A DNA stretch of 64,000 nt, taken from the NCBI GenBank assembly GCA_937625935.1, contig OW569368.1, positions 1-64,000 of the forward strand. The letters are read 5' to 3'. This document shows positions 7,431 to 17,247 of this stretch, in pieces (positions within the stretch are counted from its first letter, which is position 1; the number at the start of each line of letters is the position of its first letter). This stretch comes from Tetramitus jugosus (lineage: Eukaryota > Heterolobosea > Eutetramitea > Acrasida > Vahlkampfiidae). A program made the position numbers and the translations under genes. The notes under the pieces were generated by a model. It saw nothing but the letters and a program-made list of their open reading frames with translations. It ran no database searches and had not been told where the DNA came from.

Positions 7431-9842
7431 TTATCCCACCATTTCGATTCCCTTCTCCAAGTCAACTTGCTTTACTGGCGTTTCCTTCTTCTTCTTGTTC
7501 TTGACAACAAACAACCCAATTGATGCAAAAGTGATAGCAACACAAAAGCTTAATGCAAGACAGGCACCAACACCACCAACACCACCAACTACTCCGCCGA
7601 TGATGGCACCTGTTCTGCGATTCGAATTCTCTGTTAAGTCCAAAGAAACGTTTACAGTGTGCTCGGATGATTGATATTGACCTTTGCTCACCCATGCCAT
7701 AAAGCTTGCATTTTCTCCACTTCCATCATGCACAAACTGTATTTCACCCTTGTCAATCTGCAGTTGAGTAAATTGAGTGATAACAGTATTGGGATCACTT
7801 GTCAACACAAATCTTCCATGCTGCATTTGACTGATCGTATAGACCAATTCACCAGGTGATGCGTCTCCGTAACTCGCTTGGAAATGTGAGGAACCAAGTA
7901 CTACTGTTTTTCCTGCTTTTATCGATAGCTGAATAGTAACCAACCACGGCACTATGCTGAAGTGAATCGTAGGTTTTTGTGGACTTGTCCTTAAATAACC
8001 ATTGCTCACGCTCATCTTATAACTTGGTGCATTAATACTACCGTTATGTACCAACTGTATCTCACCTGCAATCACTTCTTGTTGAGTAAAGTTGGTAATA
8101 GCAATGCCAGGTTGTGCAACTCGTTCAAATTGACAATATTCAACATTTGTGACAATAAATAACAAGGTATTGTTATCTACGGCTATATCTGAAGCATTCA
8201 ATAAAGTGCTATTCAGTACGATTGTTTCACCTTGATGTACAGTCAATGGTTGTTGATTGAGTGTGCTTTCTACGGTAAAAATGAAGTAAATGGTTGCTTC
8301 TTGTGGAGTTGTGATCAAATAACCATTGTTCACGCTCACTTGATAACTAGGAGCATGAAAGCCACCGTCAGGTATCAACTGTATCTCACCTTCAATCATT
8401 GTTTGTTGAGTAAAGTCGGTAATAGCAATGCCAGGTTGTGCAACTCGTTCAAACTGACAATATTCAACATTTGTGACAATAAATAACAAGGTATTGTTAT
8501 CCACGACTATATCTGAAGCACTCAATACAGTACTATTCAGTACGATTGTTTCACCTTGATACACCGTTAATGGTTGTTGATTGAGTGTGGTACCTGGATG
8601 CCATAGTTCACTAAACATCTGACCATAAATGCGAGAACCACTTTGCCAACTGATGACAAAATTACCATCTTTTAGATGAGTGACAACAGGGAATTGCTGA
8701 TTACCAGTAGTATTAGTATTCACCTGAAATTCTCTACCCAGTTTGCTACCACTTGCATCATATCGTTGAGCAAAAATACCCAAACCATCACCATCTTGGT
8801 TGTTACTCTGCCAAGTGACTACAAAGCCACCATCACTCATACCTGTAACATCTGGATTAGTTTGATCACCAATGGTAAAAGTGTTTACCTGAAATTCAAA
8901 GCCTTGTGTGACACCAGATGCATCATATCGCTGCGCAACGATACCATCACTATCACCATCGTGTATATTACTTTGCCACACAATCACAAATCCACCATCA
9001 CTAAGACCAGAAACAACAGGAGAATGTTGATTGCCAGCTATTCTTGTATTGACCTGAAATTCATCGCCTTGCTTTTGTGCATTTTCATTGAAACGCTTGG
9101 CATATACACCAATACCATCGCCATCTTGACCAGCGCTCTGCCAAACAACAACATAACCACCACTACTGACACTACAAATATCTGGATTGGTCTGGTCACC
9201 AACAGTGTAATCATTGATACGAAGTTCTTCTAAACTATAGCCAGAATCGGTAAATTGTCTTGCATATATACCAAAACCATTTCCATCGTAAGCAGCACTT
9301 TCCCAGACAAAAAGAACTCGATTATTGGTCAAACTAGCGGCAACTGCTGGATTTCTCTGGTAGCCAACTAGTTTAGTGTTCACAATAAAGTCGCCATTCC
9401 AGATATTTTCACCAGTAGGTTTGTAGCCACCGAATACAACGTCAGTACCATCACTTGTCTTGAATTCCCAAGTGATAAAATAGCCACCAGTTTCCAAGAT
9501 TACAATTCTTGGGTGTTCTCGATCTCTATTGTTACTTATATTAATTTTGACTTCGTTACCTCGTCTTGTTCCATTACTGTAAAAGCGCTGCCTATAAATG
9601 TTATTATCAAAAGAGTCCTGACCAATAGTGGACCATACGATAATAAAGTCTCCACTATCAGTGAATGAGGCAATATCAGGAGATTGTTGATTATTAGCCA
9701 TCGTATTATAATTGACTTGAAATTCACTTCCCAAATGATAGTTAATAAACTCCAGTTCAGATCCCTGAATACTACTACCACTACAAAATAAAAACAGCAG
9801 CAATAATAGCAAAACAGGTAAACGGTATCTTATAACATTCAT
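7431..9842 (-). CDS. Type I membrane protein with bacterial-type WQS repeats and cadherin/CSPG-like modules
   Basis: 803 residues from the ATG at 9842. That start is chosen because MNVIRYRLPVLLLLLLFLFC is a textbook signal peptide; the frame extends 27 codons further upstream. About residues 30-370 hold seven repeats of roughly 47 residues of the form GGFVVTWQSxxQDGDGxGI, (Y/A)AQRYDASG, FQVNT, GDQTNPD, one conserved Trp each. This repeat is familiar from large bacterial surface and hemolysin-like proteins. Three modules of about 95 residues follow, with LNQQPLTVxQGE, AITxFTQQ and GEIQLxxDGG, like cadherin-like/CSPG repeats. Near residues 742-775 there is a Gly-rich transmembrane helix (GAIIGGVVGGVGGVGACLAL), then a Lys-rich cytoplasmic tail. 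Predicted role: cell-surface adhesion or recognition. Bacterial origin of the repeats is inference. Confidence 0.85.
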   Translation of the reverse strand: MNVIRYRLPVLLLLLLFLFCSGSSIQGSELEFINYHLGSEFQVNYNTMANNQQSPDIASFTDSGDFIIVWSTIGQDSFDNNIYRQRFYSNGTRRGNEVKINISNNRDREHPRIVILETGGYFITWEFKTSDGTDVVFGGYKPTGENIWNGDFIVNTKLVGYQRNPAVAASLTNNRVLFVWESAAYDGNGFGIYARQFTDSGYSLEELRINDYTVGDQTNPDICSVSSGGYVVVWQSAGQDGDGIGVYAKRFNENAQKQGDEFQVNTRIAGNQHSPVVSGLSDGGFVIVWQSNIHDGDSDGIVAQRYDASGVTQGFEFQVNTFTIGDQTNPDVTGMSDGGFVVTWQSNNQDGDGLGIFAQRYDASGSKLGREFQVNTNTTGNQQFPVVTHLKDGNFVISWQSGSRIYGQMFSELWHPGTTLNQQPLTVYQGETIVLNSTVLSASDIVVDNNTLLFIVTNVEYCQFERVAQPGIAITDFTQQTMIEGEIQLIPDGGFHAPSYQVSVNNGYLITTPQEATIYFIFTVESTLNQQPLTVHQGETIVLNSTLLNASDIAVDNNTLLFIVTNVEYCQFERVAQPGIAITNFTQQEVIAGEIQLVHNGSINAPSYKMSVSNGYLRTSPQKPTIHFSIVPWLVTIQLSIKAGKTVVLGSSHFQASYGDASPGELVYTISQMQHGRFVLTSDPNTVITQFTQLQIDKGEIQFVHDGSGENASFMAWVSKGQYQSSEHTVNVSLDLTENSNRRTGAIIGGVVGGVGGVGACLALSFCVAITFASIGLFVVKNKKKKETPVKQVDLEKGIEMVG

Positions 9843-10663
9843 TTTTGCTGATGCAGTGCTATTGTTTGTGTGTTGTGCAAAGGAACAAGGGAAACTGAAT
9901 GTTGAGCAAATGGTCATTCCCACTAGAGATTCGTTGCACTATTATATATATGAACATAGTCGAGGGAGAATAATACGAACACGCTTTCTTCAATCCTGGT
10001 ACTTTCTTGTCCCACGGACTCTAAAACTCCCCGAAATAAAAATGTATATCAAAACGAGAAAGAAGCTCGTCATGATCTTATAGAGGACATACCTGTCTCT
10101 AAGACGCCTGTTTCGGTAATGCATATTGAACCAGCATGATAAGAAAGTACTGGGGAAACGTGTGTTCGCATCTCGCCATGATCTCCAGCCACTTTGAGGC
10201 TTGTTTTTTCCGAATGTTGTCATCGCACAAGATTCCCCTTAAATTTTCGGCCGAAATCATCCCCACTATCAAACAAAAAGAGAGTTCGAACTTTTCGCAA
10301 TTGTATTGTTGTTTATGCTGAACGAACAAGAAGAATATCAAGAAAAGATATAAAGACTTGATGGATAAGAACAATAGCTTGAAGGCAACCAACTAGGTGC
10401 ACATGTTCCATTTCATCAATGCTCCAATAATCTTGCTCAGGCAGACCGGATAAACAGGATTTTGGTAATAACAGCCAGATATTGAACCACCATTTGTCCA
10501 ATAGCAACAATCTTGACCAGGAGTATTTGGCAACAGGTAGTCAGATCTTCATCTACAAACGCATCCCATTCAACTCCATTCAATTCTCCTTTCAATGTGG
10601 TCTAGAAGCTAGAATTCGACGTTGGAAGCACCGTCAAGTTCTAGCAGGAGAATACAGAAGCAG
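9843..10663. other. Intergenic region with a coding-like fragment
   Basis: No intact gene. On the minus strand, about 10099-10265, a short frame after a plausible acceptor (GTTTGATAG) reads ISAENLRGILCDDNIRKKQA and SKWLEIMARCEHTFPQYFLI. This is protein-like and vaguely similar to the N-terminus of HEAT-repeat karyopherins, but it meets a TAG before the next donor (CAGGTATGT). I treat it as a possible remnant only. The rest shows nothing recognisable. Confidence 0.35.
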
Positions 10664-11629
10664 ATGACTCGGATCACTGGCAATACTCCAGATACTCCTG
10701 TTACTTTGGACAGTTCAACATCTCCTCAAACACCATGGATTAAAAGGAAGAGGATGCAGTCACCAGAGGCAAGAAACATACCTCTGTCTACCAGATTGAG
10801 TAATATTCTGCAGATTCAAGATGCAGAACAATTAGCTCAATTTTTATTCCAGACCCAGGGTTTGTCTAAAGAGGATACATTGCAAAGATATGAGCAATTT
10901 GGACAGCGAAGAACTTGTTAACGATATAATCAAAGAACTAGCTCTGTTTATTCTTTGCAGATTATCAAAGTTACTCATTTGTAACTCGCTGTCCAATTGA
11001 TGGCTCTATTAGGTAAGGGACGATCTATAATCAAAACTTCCAACTTATCATGATTCAGACTACCTCTCATTTCATTTTCTCCGTGTAATTGCGCATATCT
11101 GTCAGTAGAAAATCGATTAGAATGAACATCGCGTTGGAGCTGACATTAAACATTAATGTAGAACAATATCATTGAACAGATTCTTTTTCCATTGAACGAC
11201 TTGGAGCCGACATTAAACAACGGAGATACCATAACATTGTGTCGAACAATGACTGAGATTGCCCAATGGATTGGGACAATACTTTCATCTGTTAACAACG
11301 GCAAAGCATTTACAAGTGATATCATCCTACATAAGAGTCAAGCACCAGAACATTTGATTAACTTTCTGTTGAATCATTTCATAAGAGAGCTCGGATCAGA
11401 CAATGTTGTGTCCGTACTTTCGTTTTGCAAACATTTGCGACAATCTCTGGGTTGTAATGACGAGTATTTGGAGAGAATTGAGAGTCATTGTCTCAGGTTG
11501 ATTCTCCAGTTTGTCAATTCTGGGAAGGCAAACTCTATCCGAGATCTCAGAGATCGAAAGGATCTTCATTCTGAGATTCTGTTTCATGCAACAGAAGGTT
11601 CGTTCGCTCATGCAAGCTCAACTGAGTAA
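10664..11629 (+). CDS. Spliced gene of unknown function (model tentative)
   Basis: Three coding-like blocks. Block 1 starts at the ATG at 10664 (MTRITGNTPDTPVTLDSSTS) and runs to about 10917, where GTTAACG could be a donor. Block 2 follows a good acceptor (TTTATTCTTTGCAG, ending at about 10961) and reads YQSYSFVTRCPIDGSI in phase with block 1. It ends at a strong donor, AG|GTAAGG, at about 11013. Block 3 begins after AATGTAG at 11162 (NNIIEQILFPLNDLEPTLNN) and is open to the TAA at 11629. The block 2 to block 3 phase does not match, so another exon, another site or a frameshift is needed. The product is helix-rich and soluble; no family recognised. Confidence 0.45.
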
Positions 11630-12038
11630 CAAATCAACATTCTCTACTAAGTGGTGCGATTTGTCATTAGTAGTGTTGGTTGAAGTAGTGTCCATGTTTT
11701 TGTTGGTCGAAGGGAATGCATGTTTTTCTGTTGTGCTTTGTTGATCGGAAGTGATTTCAAGTCCAGCTAAAACTGGAAGTTCTGACTCACCGTAGATGGA
11801 AGATAAACGGCAGCGATTTTCTGTTGTGGATGATATCCCCAAGCATGTTTTTTTTGTGTACTTATTTGGAAGAACTCGACATGCACACAAACAAAACGGT
11901 GAGAATAAGATATGAGACGTGCTCTTTCATTGATCAAGAACAAAGAATAGAGAATACGGCGGTGTCCGTACTTTGTCATCCTTCCACAAGGGAGAAAGCA
12001 CCAGCAAACAACTTGTGTTTCAGATTGTGTCTAGATTG
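11630..12038. other. Intergenic region upstream of MDH
   Basis: About 400 bp with no supported gene. It should hold the MDH promoter. I see no distinctive element. Confidence 0.5.
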
Positions 12039-13208
12039 ATGGCTTCACAAAAGGAGAGTCAACAAAGACAAGTCGATCTTGCGTCTTTGAGAGTGTTGAT
12101 TGATCAAGATGTTAATGCCTTCGCTTATTCTATCCAATCTGCTTGTCAAATGGGAGCCAACTTGCGTTTCGCTAATATTGATCCTTTCACAAAACCTCGA
12201 TTCTTGAAGCAACCAGTCACTGTTGCTGTTACTGGTGCAAGTGGTCAGATTGCTTACTCTTTGATTCCAAGAATTTTGACGGGTCAAGTGTTTGGCTATG
12301 ATACACCAGTTAACCTGAGATTGATTGATATCCCAGAAATGGAGAACGCTATCAAGGGTGTTGCTATGGAAGTTGCAGATTGCGCTTTCCCATTGATGAA
12401 CGAAATTCAAACCGGTTCTGATCACACCATGTGGAAACGTGTTGATTATGCTTTCTTACTTGGTGCTAAGCAAAGAGTTAAGGGTATGGAGCGATCTGAC
12501 TTATTGAAAGACAATGGCATCATCTTCCAAAAGCAAGGTCAACTCTTGAACCAATATGCAAACTCTGCTGTCTTGACTCTTGTTGTTGGTAATCCTGCAA
12601 ATTCCAATGCCATGATTGCTGCAAACAATGCACCAAAGCTTGACAAGATGCAATTCTCAGCAATGACCAGATTGGATCATGAACGTGCCTTGGCTCGAGT
12701 TGCTGAAAAACTTAGTGTCAACGTTACACAACTCTCTAACTTTACCATCTGGGGTAATCACTCTGCTACGCAAGTTCCCGATGTCACCCATGCAAAGGTT
12801 CACAATGCTGACGGAACTGTCAAGTCTGTCATAGAGTTGGTTGACAACAAGTGGTTAGACCAAGTTTTTACTCCATCCGTTCAACAACGTGGTGCTGAAA
12901 TTATTCAAGCTCGTGGCTTAGGTTCTGCTGCTTCTGCCGCTGATGCTGCTATTAAGCACATGAGGGATTGGGTCAATGGATTCTCCCAGGAAAGAAAGTC
13001 ACGAGGTGACTGGACATCTATGGCTTTGCCAGTTGACGGTATTGTTGGAAGTAACGGTGTCTGGGTATCTGTTCCAGTTATCTGCGAAGGAAATGGAAAG
13101 GTCAGAGTTGTTGAAGGCGTACTTGATAAGAGTAAAGAGGCAAAGATCAAGAAGTCTGTTGCTGAATTAGAATCTGAGAAGGCTTCAGTCAAGAACTTGA
13201 TCAAGTAA
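12039..13208 (+). CDS. Malate dehydrogenase (cytosolic type)
   Basis: NAD-dependent oxidation of malate to oxaloacetate. 389 residues from the ATG at 12039; the frame extends upstream but that part is not MDH-like. After an N-terminal extension of about 60 residues, the Rossmann motif VTGASGQIAYSLIPRI appears, followed by the substrate loop GAKQRVKGMERSDLL, the conserved VVGNPANSNAMI, TRLDHERA (catalytic Asp and Arg) and IWGNHSATQVPD (catalytic His). The core is complete and resembles cytosolic animal/plant and Thermus-type MDH. The extension shows no clear targeting peptide. The loop has Gln-Arg where Pro-Arg is usual; the Arg is kept. A fragment of this gene is copied at 6266-6319. Confidence 0.95.
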   Translation: MASQKESQQRQVDLASLRVLIDQDVNAFAYSIQSACQMGANLRFANIDPFTKPRFLKQPVTVAVTGASGQIAYSLIPRILTGQVFGYDTPVNLRLIDIPEMENAIKGVAMEVADCAFPLMNEIQTGSDHTMWKRVDYAFLLGAKQRVKGMERSDLLKDNGIIFQKQGQLLNQYANSAVLTLVVGNPANSNAMIAANNAPKLDKMQFSAMTRLDHERALARVAEKLSVNVTQLSNFTIWGNHSATQVPDVTHAKVHNADGTVKSVIELVDNKWLDQVFTPSVQQRGAEIIQARGLGSAASAADAAIKHMRDWVNGFSQERKSRGDWTSMALPVDGIVGSNGVWVSVPVICEGNGKVRVVEGVLDKSKEAKIKKSVAELESEKASVKNLIK

Positions 13209-13463
13209 AGAAGAAGAACAATCTATTGTACAGAAGTAGCAGTCATTGCCGCAAGATACTCTCTTACCTATCATCTTTAATAAAGGGGAGGTGCATTCAG
13301 TGGTAGATACATAAATACGGTCAACATATCCGATTCATCCCTCTGTGCTTCAGAGGATTATAGCGGTAGATTACCAACATGACATACAATCGAGTGAGCG
13401 CAATTCCATTGTTGCACGAATACCTACTTCAACAATTCTCCATCCAGACATGAAATCAGAGCC
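13209..13463. other. MDH 3' flank
   Basis: Contains an AATAAA-type word (TTAATAAAGG, at about 13278) likely used for MDH polyadenylation. No other feature seen. Confidence 0.4.
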
Positions 13464-13607
13464 ATGGCATCAAGCACCCGAAATATGTCTGTGATCAGTC
13501 ATATCTTACATCACGGTAGTAAGAGTACCCTCGTTGAAGATACATGTATTGGTTCTGCGGTTGACAACAAGACTCGTTCAGATGAAATGGAGAAGGGCAT
13601 AACTGTT
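13464..13607 (+). pseudogene. Elongation factor 2 N-terminal fragment
   Basis: The frame from the ATG at 13464 reads RNMSVISHILHHGSKSTL, then after a short gap NKTRSDEMEKGITV. These match the EF-2 G-domain start (RNMSVIAHVDHGKSTL and DTRxDExERGITI). The P-loop is disrupted by two extra residues, and the segment between P-loop and switch I (about 20 residues) is missing. From 13608 the sequence turns into a segment that is also found at 6325. It lacks the rest of EF-2 and cannot be a GTPase. Confidence 0.75.
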
Positions 13608-13753
13608 GTGAAAATACTTCCGATTGCATTCCGCTCAGACTTCGCTTCCACCCAACGAATTTCTGATCGAAGTCATTCCGGAAGGCACGATGAAGCGATA
13701 TGAACCAACAATCAAACAACTACTAACAAACATAAGAACTGAAAAAACAAACT
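13608..13753. repeat. Subtelomeric duplicated segment, longer copy
   Basis: This 146-bp segment is repeated at 6325-6446, where two gaps of about 13 and 11 nt make the copy shorter. Its 3' end (ACTACTAACAAACATAAGA and A-rich DNA) directly precedes the ATG of the Hsp70 fragment and looks like a normal leader for this genome. Confidence 0.85.
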
Positions 13754-14278
13754 ATGTTGATCGATGTTGCTTCTTTGTCTTTGGGTATTGAGACCACTGG
13801 TGGTGTTATGACCAGGTTGATTGAGAGAAACACAGTTATGCCCTGCAAGAAGTCCCAAATCTTCACCACTTATGCTGATGAACAATCAAGTGTTTTGATT
13901 CGAGTGTTCGAAGGTGAGAGACCTATGACCAAAGACAACAACCTTGTTCATCAGTTTGAATTGTTTGGTATCGCACCTGCGCCAAGAGGTGTTCCAAACA
14001 TTGAAGTCACCTTCAAATTGGATGCCAACGGTAGTCTGAACGTTTCAGCCAAGGATACCACCTGTGGACAGGAAGAACATATCACCATCGCCAACTACAA
14101 TAGTCGATTATCACCAAAGAAGATCCATGATATGTTGAGAAAAACTGAAGAAATGAAGGAAGAGGATGAAGAGAACTTGGCAAAGATCAATGCAATGAAT
14201 GCATTGAAATCCCTGAAGCAACCTCTCCATGCATCAAAGGAAGATTTCAGAAGAGGTTGCACTTCTCAACCAAAGTAA
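13754..14278 (+). pseudogene. Truncated Hsp70: substrate-binding domain only
   Basis: 174 codons from the ATG at 13754 correspond to the Hsp70 substrate-binding beta domain and the first part of the helical lid: [64 protein letters not shown]. The whole ATPase domain and most of the lid are missing. The frame itself is intact and starts in a good context, so a short protein could be made, but it could not act as an ATP-driven chaperone. Coding is divergent from canonical Hsp70 (for example [14 protein letters not shown]). Most likely a gene fragment joined to new DNA on both sides. Confidence 0.8.
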
Positions 14279-14757
14279 GGAATTCTTTGTGTGCACTCGT
14301 GCACTGGGAGAGGTTCTAGGTGTGAAGCTAGTGAGTGTGATTGGAGTTGTCCTGATGGAATCATTGGACCTTGATGCTCTGAATCGTCCTAACTGACTTC
14401 GCAAAAAATATAAGTGATAAACTCTGTAGATGCTTCCTTCTTTTAGCAAACAACCCAGCCGTGTTTCAAACAAGCGAATCACGCCAAGATAGGATAGACA
14501 CTTTCATTTCGCTGAGGTGTACCGAATGTCTTTTCGGGCGAATCGACAGGGAGTAACGCCTGGTAATTCTGACCTGAGCTGGGAAATTTTGATCTGTCAC
14601 ATTTCTCTCCATTCCGTCAAGCCCCAAAAAATGCTCCTTGTGCGAACCCCCCTGTTGTCAACCATTGAATGTGTTAGTTCGTTTCCACGTTTGAACTCAA
14701 CCTGTGGTTTAAAAGGTTCCACGCACTCAAAAAGAAAAGTAATCAACCAACACCACA
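14279..14757. other. Intergenic, promoter side of LRR gene
   Basis: No gene seen in about 480 bp. A TATA-like TTTAAAAGG at about 14708 lies some 50 bp before the LRR start codon. Confidence 0.45.
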
Positions 14758-15486
14758 ATGAAGAAAGTTCTCTTATCCTTGCTCCTTGTCTGCTTGTTCT
14801 ACACAGCTTTTGCACTTGATAGCCAATTTATTGCACTCAGCGACTTGTTTGAACAAACTGATGGTTTCAGTTGGAAAGACAGAGGCAACTGGTTGCAGTC
14901 AAAGAACTATTGTCAGTGGAACGGTGTTACTTGCGATGCTTATTCCTATGTAACCAAGTTGAAATTACACAACAATAACTTGAATGGTAAGATTCCAGAT
15001 TCGATTGGAAGTTTGACTAGACTAGATGCACTGGATCTATCTTCTAATAAGTTGCAGGGAGCTATTCCAGAGACTTTTGGAGCTTTGAAACAAATGACTA
15101 CTTTGTTGTTGAAGTCTAACTCACTCAAGACCTTGCCAAAATCTTTCAACGAGTTGCAAAGCTTGTCTTCATTGGATTTGTCTGATAACTTCTTCTCAAC
15201 TGAGTTCCCAACTCAAATTACTCAGCTTCCAAGACTCACTAGATTAAACCTCAGTGGAAATTCATTCACCGGTGTCATGCCATCTTCCTTTGCTGGTCTA
15301 TACTCAAAGTTTAAGTTGCAGTATTTGGACTTGAGTGGCAACCAACTCACTGGATTTCCTCAAGATCTTGCCATGCCAGCTCCATTCTTGCAAGCCTGTA
15401 ACTTGTCCAAGAACAGATTTAGATGTCCAATTGCAAAGTGGGCTGAACATTTGTGCAATGCTACATGCGTTAAGTACTTCGGATAA
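14758..15486 (+). CDS. Secreted leucine-rich-repeat protein
   Basis: 242 residues. An N-terminal signal peptide (MKKVLLSLLLVCLFYTAFA) is followed by a plant-type LRR cap (LFEQTDG, NW, CQWNGVTCD with paired Cys). About six LRRs come next in the plant extracellular class, LxxLDLSxNxLxGxIPxxFGxL: LTRLDALDLSSNKLQGAIP, LSSLDLSDNFF, LTRLNLSGNSFTGVMP, LQYLDLSGNQLTG, LQACNLSKNRFRCP. The C-terminal cap has Cys residues (CNATCVKYFG). There is no membrane anchor, so it is probably secreted and ligand-binding, like polygalacturonase-inhibitor-type LRR proteins. An AATAAA at about 15495 follows the stop. Intact. Confidence 0.92.
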   Translation: MKKVLLSLLLVCLFYTAFALDSQFIALSDLFEQTDGFSWKDRGNWLQSKNYCQWNGVTCDAYSYVTKLKLHNNNLNGKIPDSIGSLTRLDALDLSSNKLQGAIPETFGALKQMTTLLLKSNSLKTLPKSFNELQSLSSLDLSDNFFSTEFPTQITQLPRLTRLNLSGNSFTGVMPSSFAGLYSKFKLQYLDLSGNQLTGFPQDLAMPAPFLQACNLSKNRFRCPIAKWAEHLCNATCVKYFG

Positions 15487-15930
15487 ATGATCCAATAAAT
15501 ACTATTAGTAGTTGTTGAACAATGAAACTATGACTTCTTTGGTATGTTCTAATACCATATTTTGTGGACCAATCACCATATTCTTCACTTCAATCGATGT
15601 TTCTGTGTGGTGTTAGTCACGTACGACAACAAAGGAAAGAAAAGGGAAGTATCTGCAGTCAGAATTTCGGCGCTTTGTTTATCGGTGACTTTTTTTACAA
15701 ATTGATTATTGTTATGGGAGACTCGTTGTATGGTCGATTCACACAACCAAAATGTCAGACCGGGTATTTCCTTTCCATATTGGGACTTAGCGAGCTAAAA
15801 TTTGCCTTGGTTGACCACGTTTTTTGGTTATAGATCTCAGATCGACAAGATATAAGAGTGTTGTTTCAGTTCGATCCAACAACTGGTTTTTCAAACAAAA
15901 GTAATCCTATAACTTGTATACGCACACAGT
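15487..15930. other. Intergenic, LRR to ADH
   Basis: About 440 bp without a supported gene. The first 20 bp hold the LRR polyadenylation word; the remainder is presumably the ADH promoter. Confidence 0.45.
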
Positions 15931-17247
15931 ATGGCAAATCTATTGAGCAATGTTTATGAGAAATTGAGTGGTGATATTCCCACGACAACAAGTCCCGAGT
16001 ACAAAACTCGCAAGGGTGAAACCATGAAGGCTGTAGCATGGTTTGGTGATAAGGATGTTCGTGTCATTGATACACCGGTACCTGCTGTTACTGAACCTCA
16101 AGATGCAATCGTGAGAGTAACAGGTACAACTGTCTGTGGATCTGATCTCCACTTGTATCACAAGGAGATTTTTGAGATGAGATCTGGAGATATTCTCGGT
16201 CATGAATTTTGTGGTATCGTGGATGAAGTGGGACCTGACTGTAAGTTGAAGGTTGGTCAAAGAGTTGTCTGCTCTTTCCAAATTGCTTGTGGTAAGTGTG
16301 AGTACTGTAAGAAGGGCTTATCAAGCATGTGTGACACTACCAATGATTCCAAATTGATGAATGATCTGTATGGTCATCGCTTTGCTGCTATCTTCGGCTA
16401 TTCCCATTTCACATCTGGTTTTGCTGGAGGACAAGCCGAGTATGTTCGTGTTCCATTCGGTGATGTCAACTTGCTGCCTTTGCCAGATGATGTTCCAGAT
16501 GAGAAGGGTCTCTATCTCAGTGATGTGCTCTGTACCAGTTATCATGCATGTGTAGAAGCAAATTTTGAGAAGGGTAATGTTGTGGGAATCTGGGGTGCTG
16601 GACCAATTGGTTTGTTATGCTGTGCCTGGGCCAAAATCATGGGTGCTTCACGAGTCATCATCATTGACAATGTACCAGATCGTTTGAAGCGTGCTGAAGA
16701 CTTTCTCGGTGTTGAAACTCTCAATTTTGATGAACAAGATCCAGTCAAGACTATTCAAGAAATTTGTCCAGGTGGAATCGACAGAGCCATTGATTGTGCA
16801 GGTTTCCGATACACTAAAACTCTCTTGCACAAGATAGAGAGAGCAGTAGGATTGGAGACTGATTCGAGTGAAGTATTGAATGAAATGATCAAATTGGTCA
16901 AAAAATTTGGAACAATTGTACTGATTGCAGACTATGCTGCTTACTCCAACCATGTCAACGTTGGTGGTATCATGGAAAAGGGTATTCGCTTCATTGGTGG
17001 TGGTCAAGCTCCAGTTCAAAAGTATTGGAAAGATATTCTCTCAAAGTATATTCAAACTGGCAAGTTGGATACTGCCTTCAAGACTATACTCACTCACAGA
17101 TTCCAATTGGAGGATATTCCCCTCGTTTACAAGTACTTTGATGCCAAGGAAAAGGGTGTGATCAAAACATTCATCCAAACCAAATTCTCAGGTCCACCTG
17201 ATCCTATCTTACCTACTTTGAGCACTTTGGCAGCCTCATCTGATTAA
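15931..17247 (+). CDS. Zinc-dependent alcohol dehydrogenase (formaldehyde-dehydrogenase-like MDR)
   Basis: 438 residues. A 32-residue lead (MANLLSNVYEKL...) precedes the MDR start MKAVAWFGDKDVRVID. Catalytic zinc ligands are visible: Cys in TTVCGSDLHLYH, His-Glu in ILGHEFCG. The structural zinc lobe CGKCEYCKKGLSSMC has all four Cys. The cofactor fold is GIWGAGPIGLL, and Asp in VIIIDNVPDR predicts NAD rather than NADP. The long insert and the C-terminal part resemble glutathione-independent formaldehyde/threonine-dehydrogenase-like members rather than classical ADH. Substrate is not determinable from sequence. Intact, intronless. Confidence 0.9.
   Translation: MANLLSNVYEKLSGDIPTTTSPEYKTRKGETMKAVAWFGDKDVRVIDTPVPAVTEPQDAIVRVTGTTVCGSDLHLYHKEIFEMRSGDILGHEFCGIVDEVGPDCKLKVGQRVVCSFQIACGKCEYCKKGLSSMCDTTNDSKLMNDLYGHRFAAIFGYSHFTSGFAGGQAEYVRVPFGDVNLLPLPDDVPDEKGLYLSDVLCTSYHACVEANFEKGNVVGIWGAGPIGLLCCAWAKIMGASRVIIIDNVPDRLKRAEDFLGVETLNFDEQDPVKTIQEICPGGIDRAIDCAGFRYTKTLLHKIERAVGLETDSSEVLNEMIKLVKKFGTIVLIADYAAYSNHVNVGGIMEKGIRFIGGGQAPVQKYWKDILSKYIQTGKLDTAFKTILTHRFQLEDIPLVYKYFDAKEKGVIKTFIQTKFSGPPDPILPTLSTLAASSD

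Noticed and set aside
8676-9233. 185-codon ORF antisense to the repeat surface protein
   Set aside because: Thr/Ile/Asn-rich mirror of the repeated WQS modules; the opposite strand has clear domains.
11973-12038. Extended MDH start at 11973
   Set aside because: The extra 22 codons are not MDH-like and the ATG at 12039 has a suitable context; a transit peptide is not evident in the extension.
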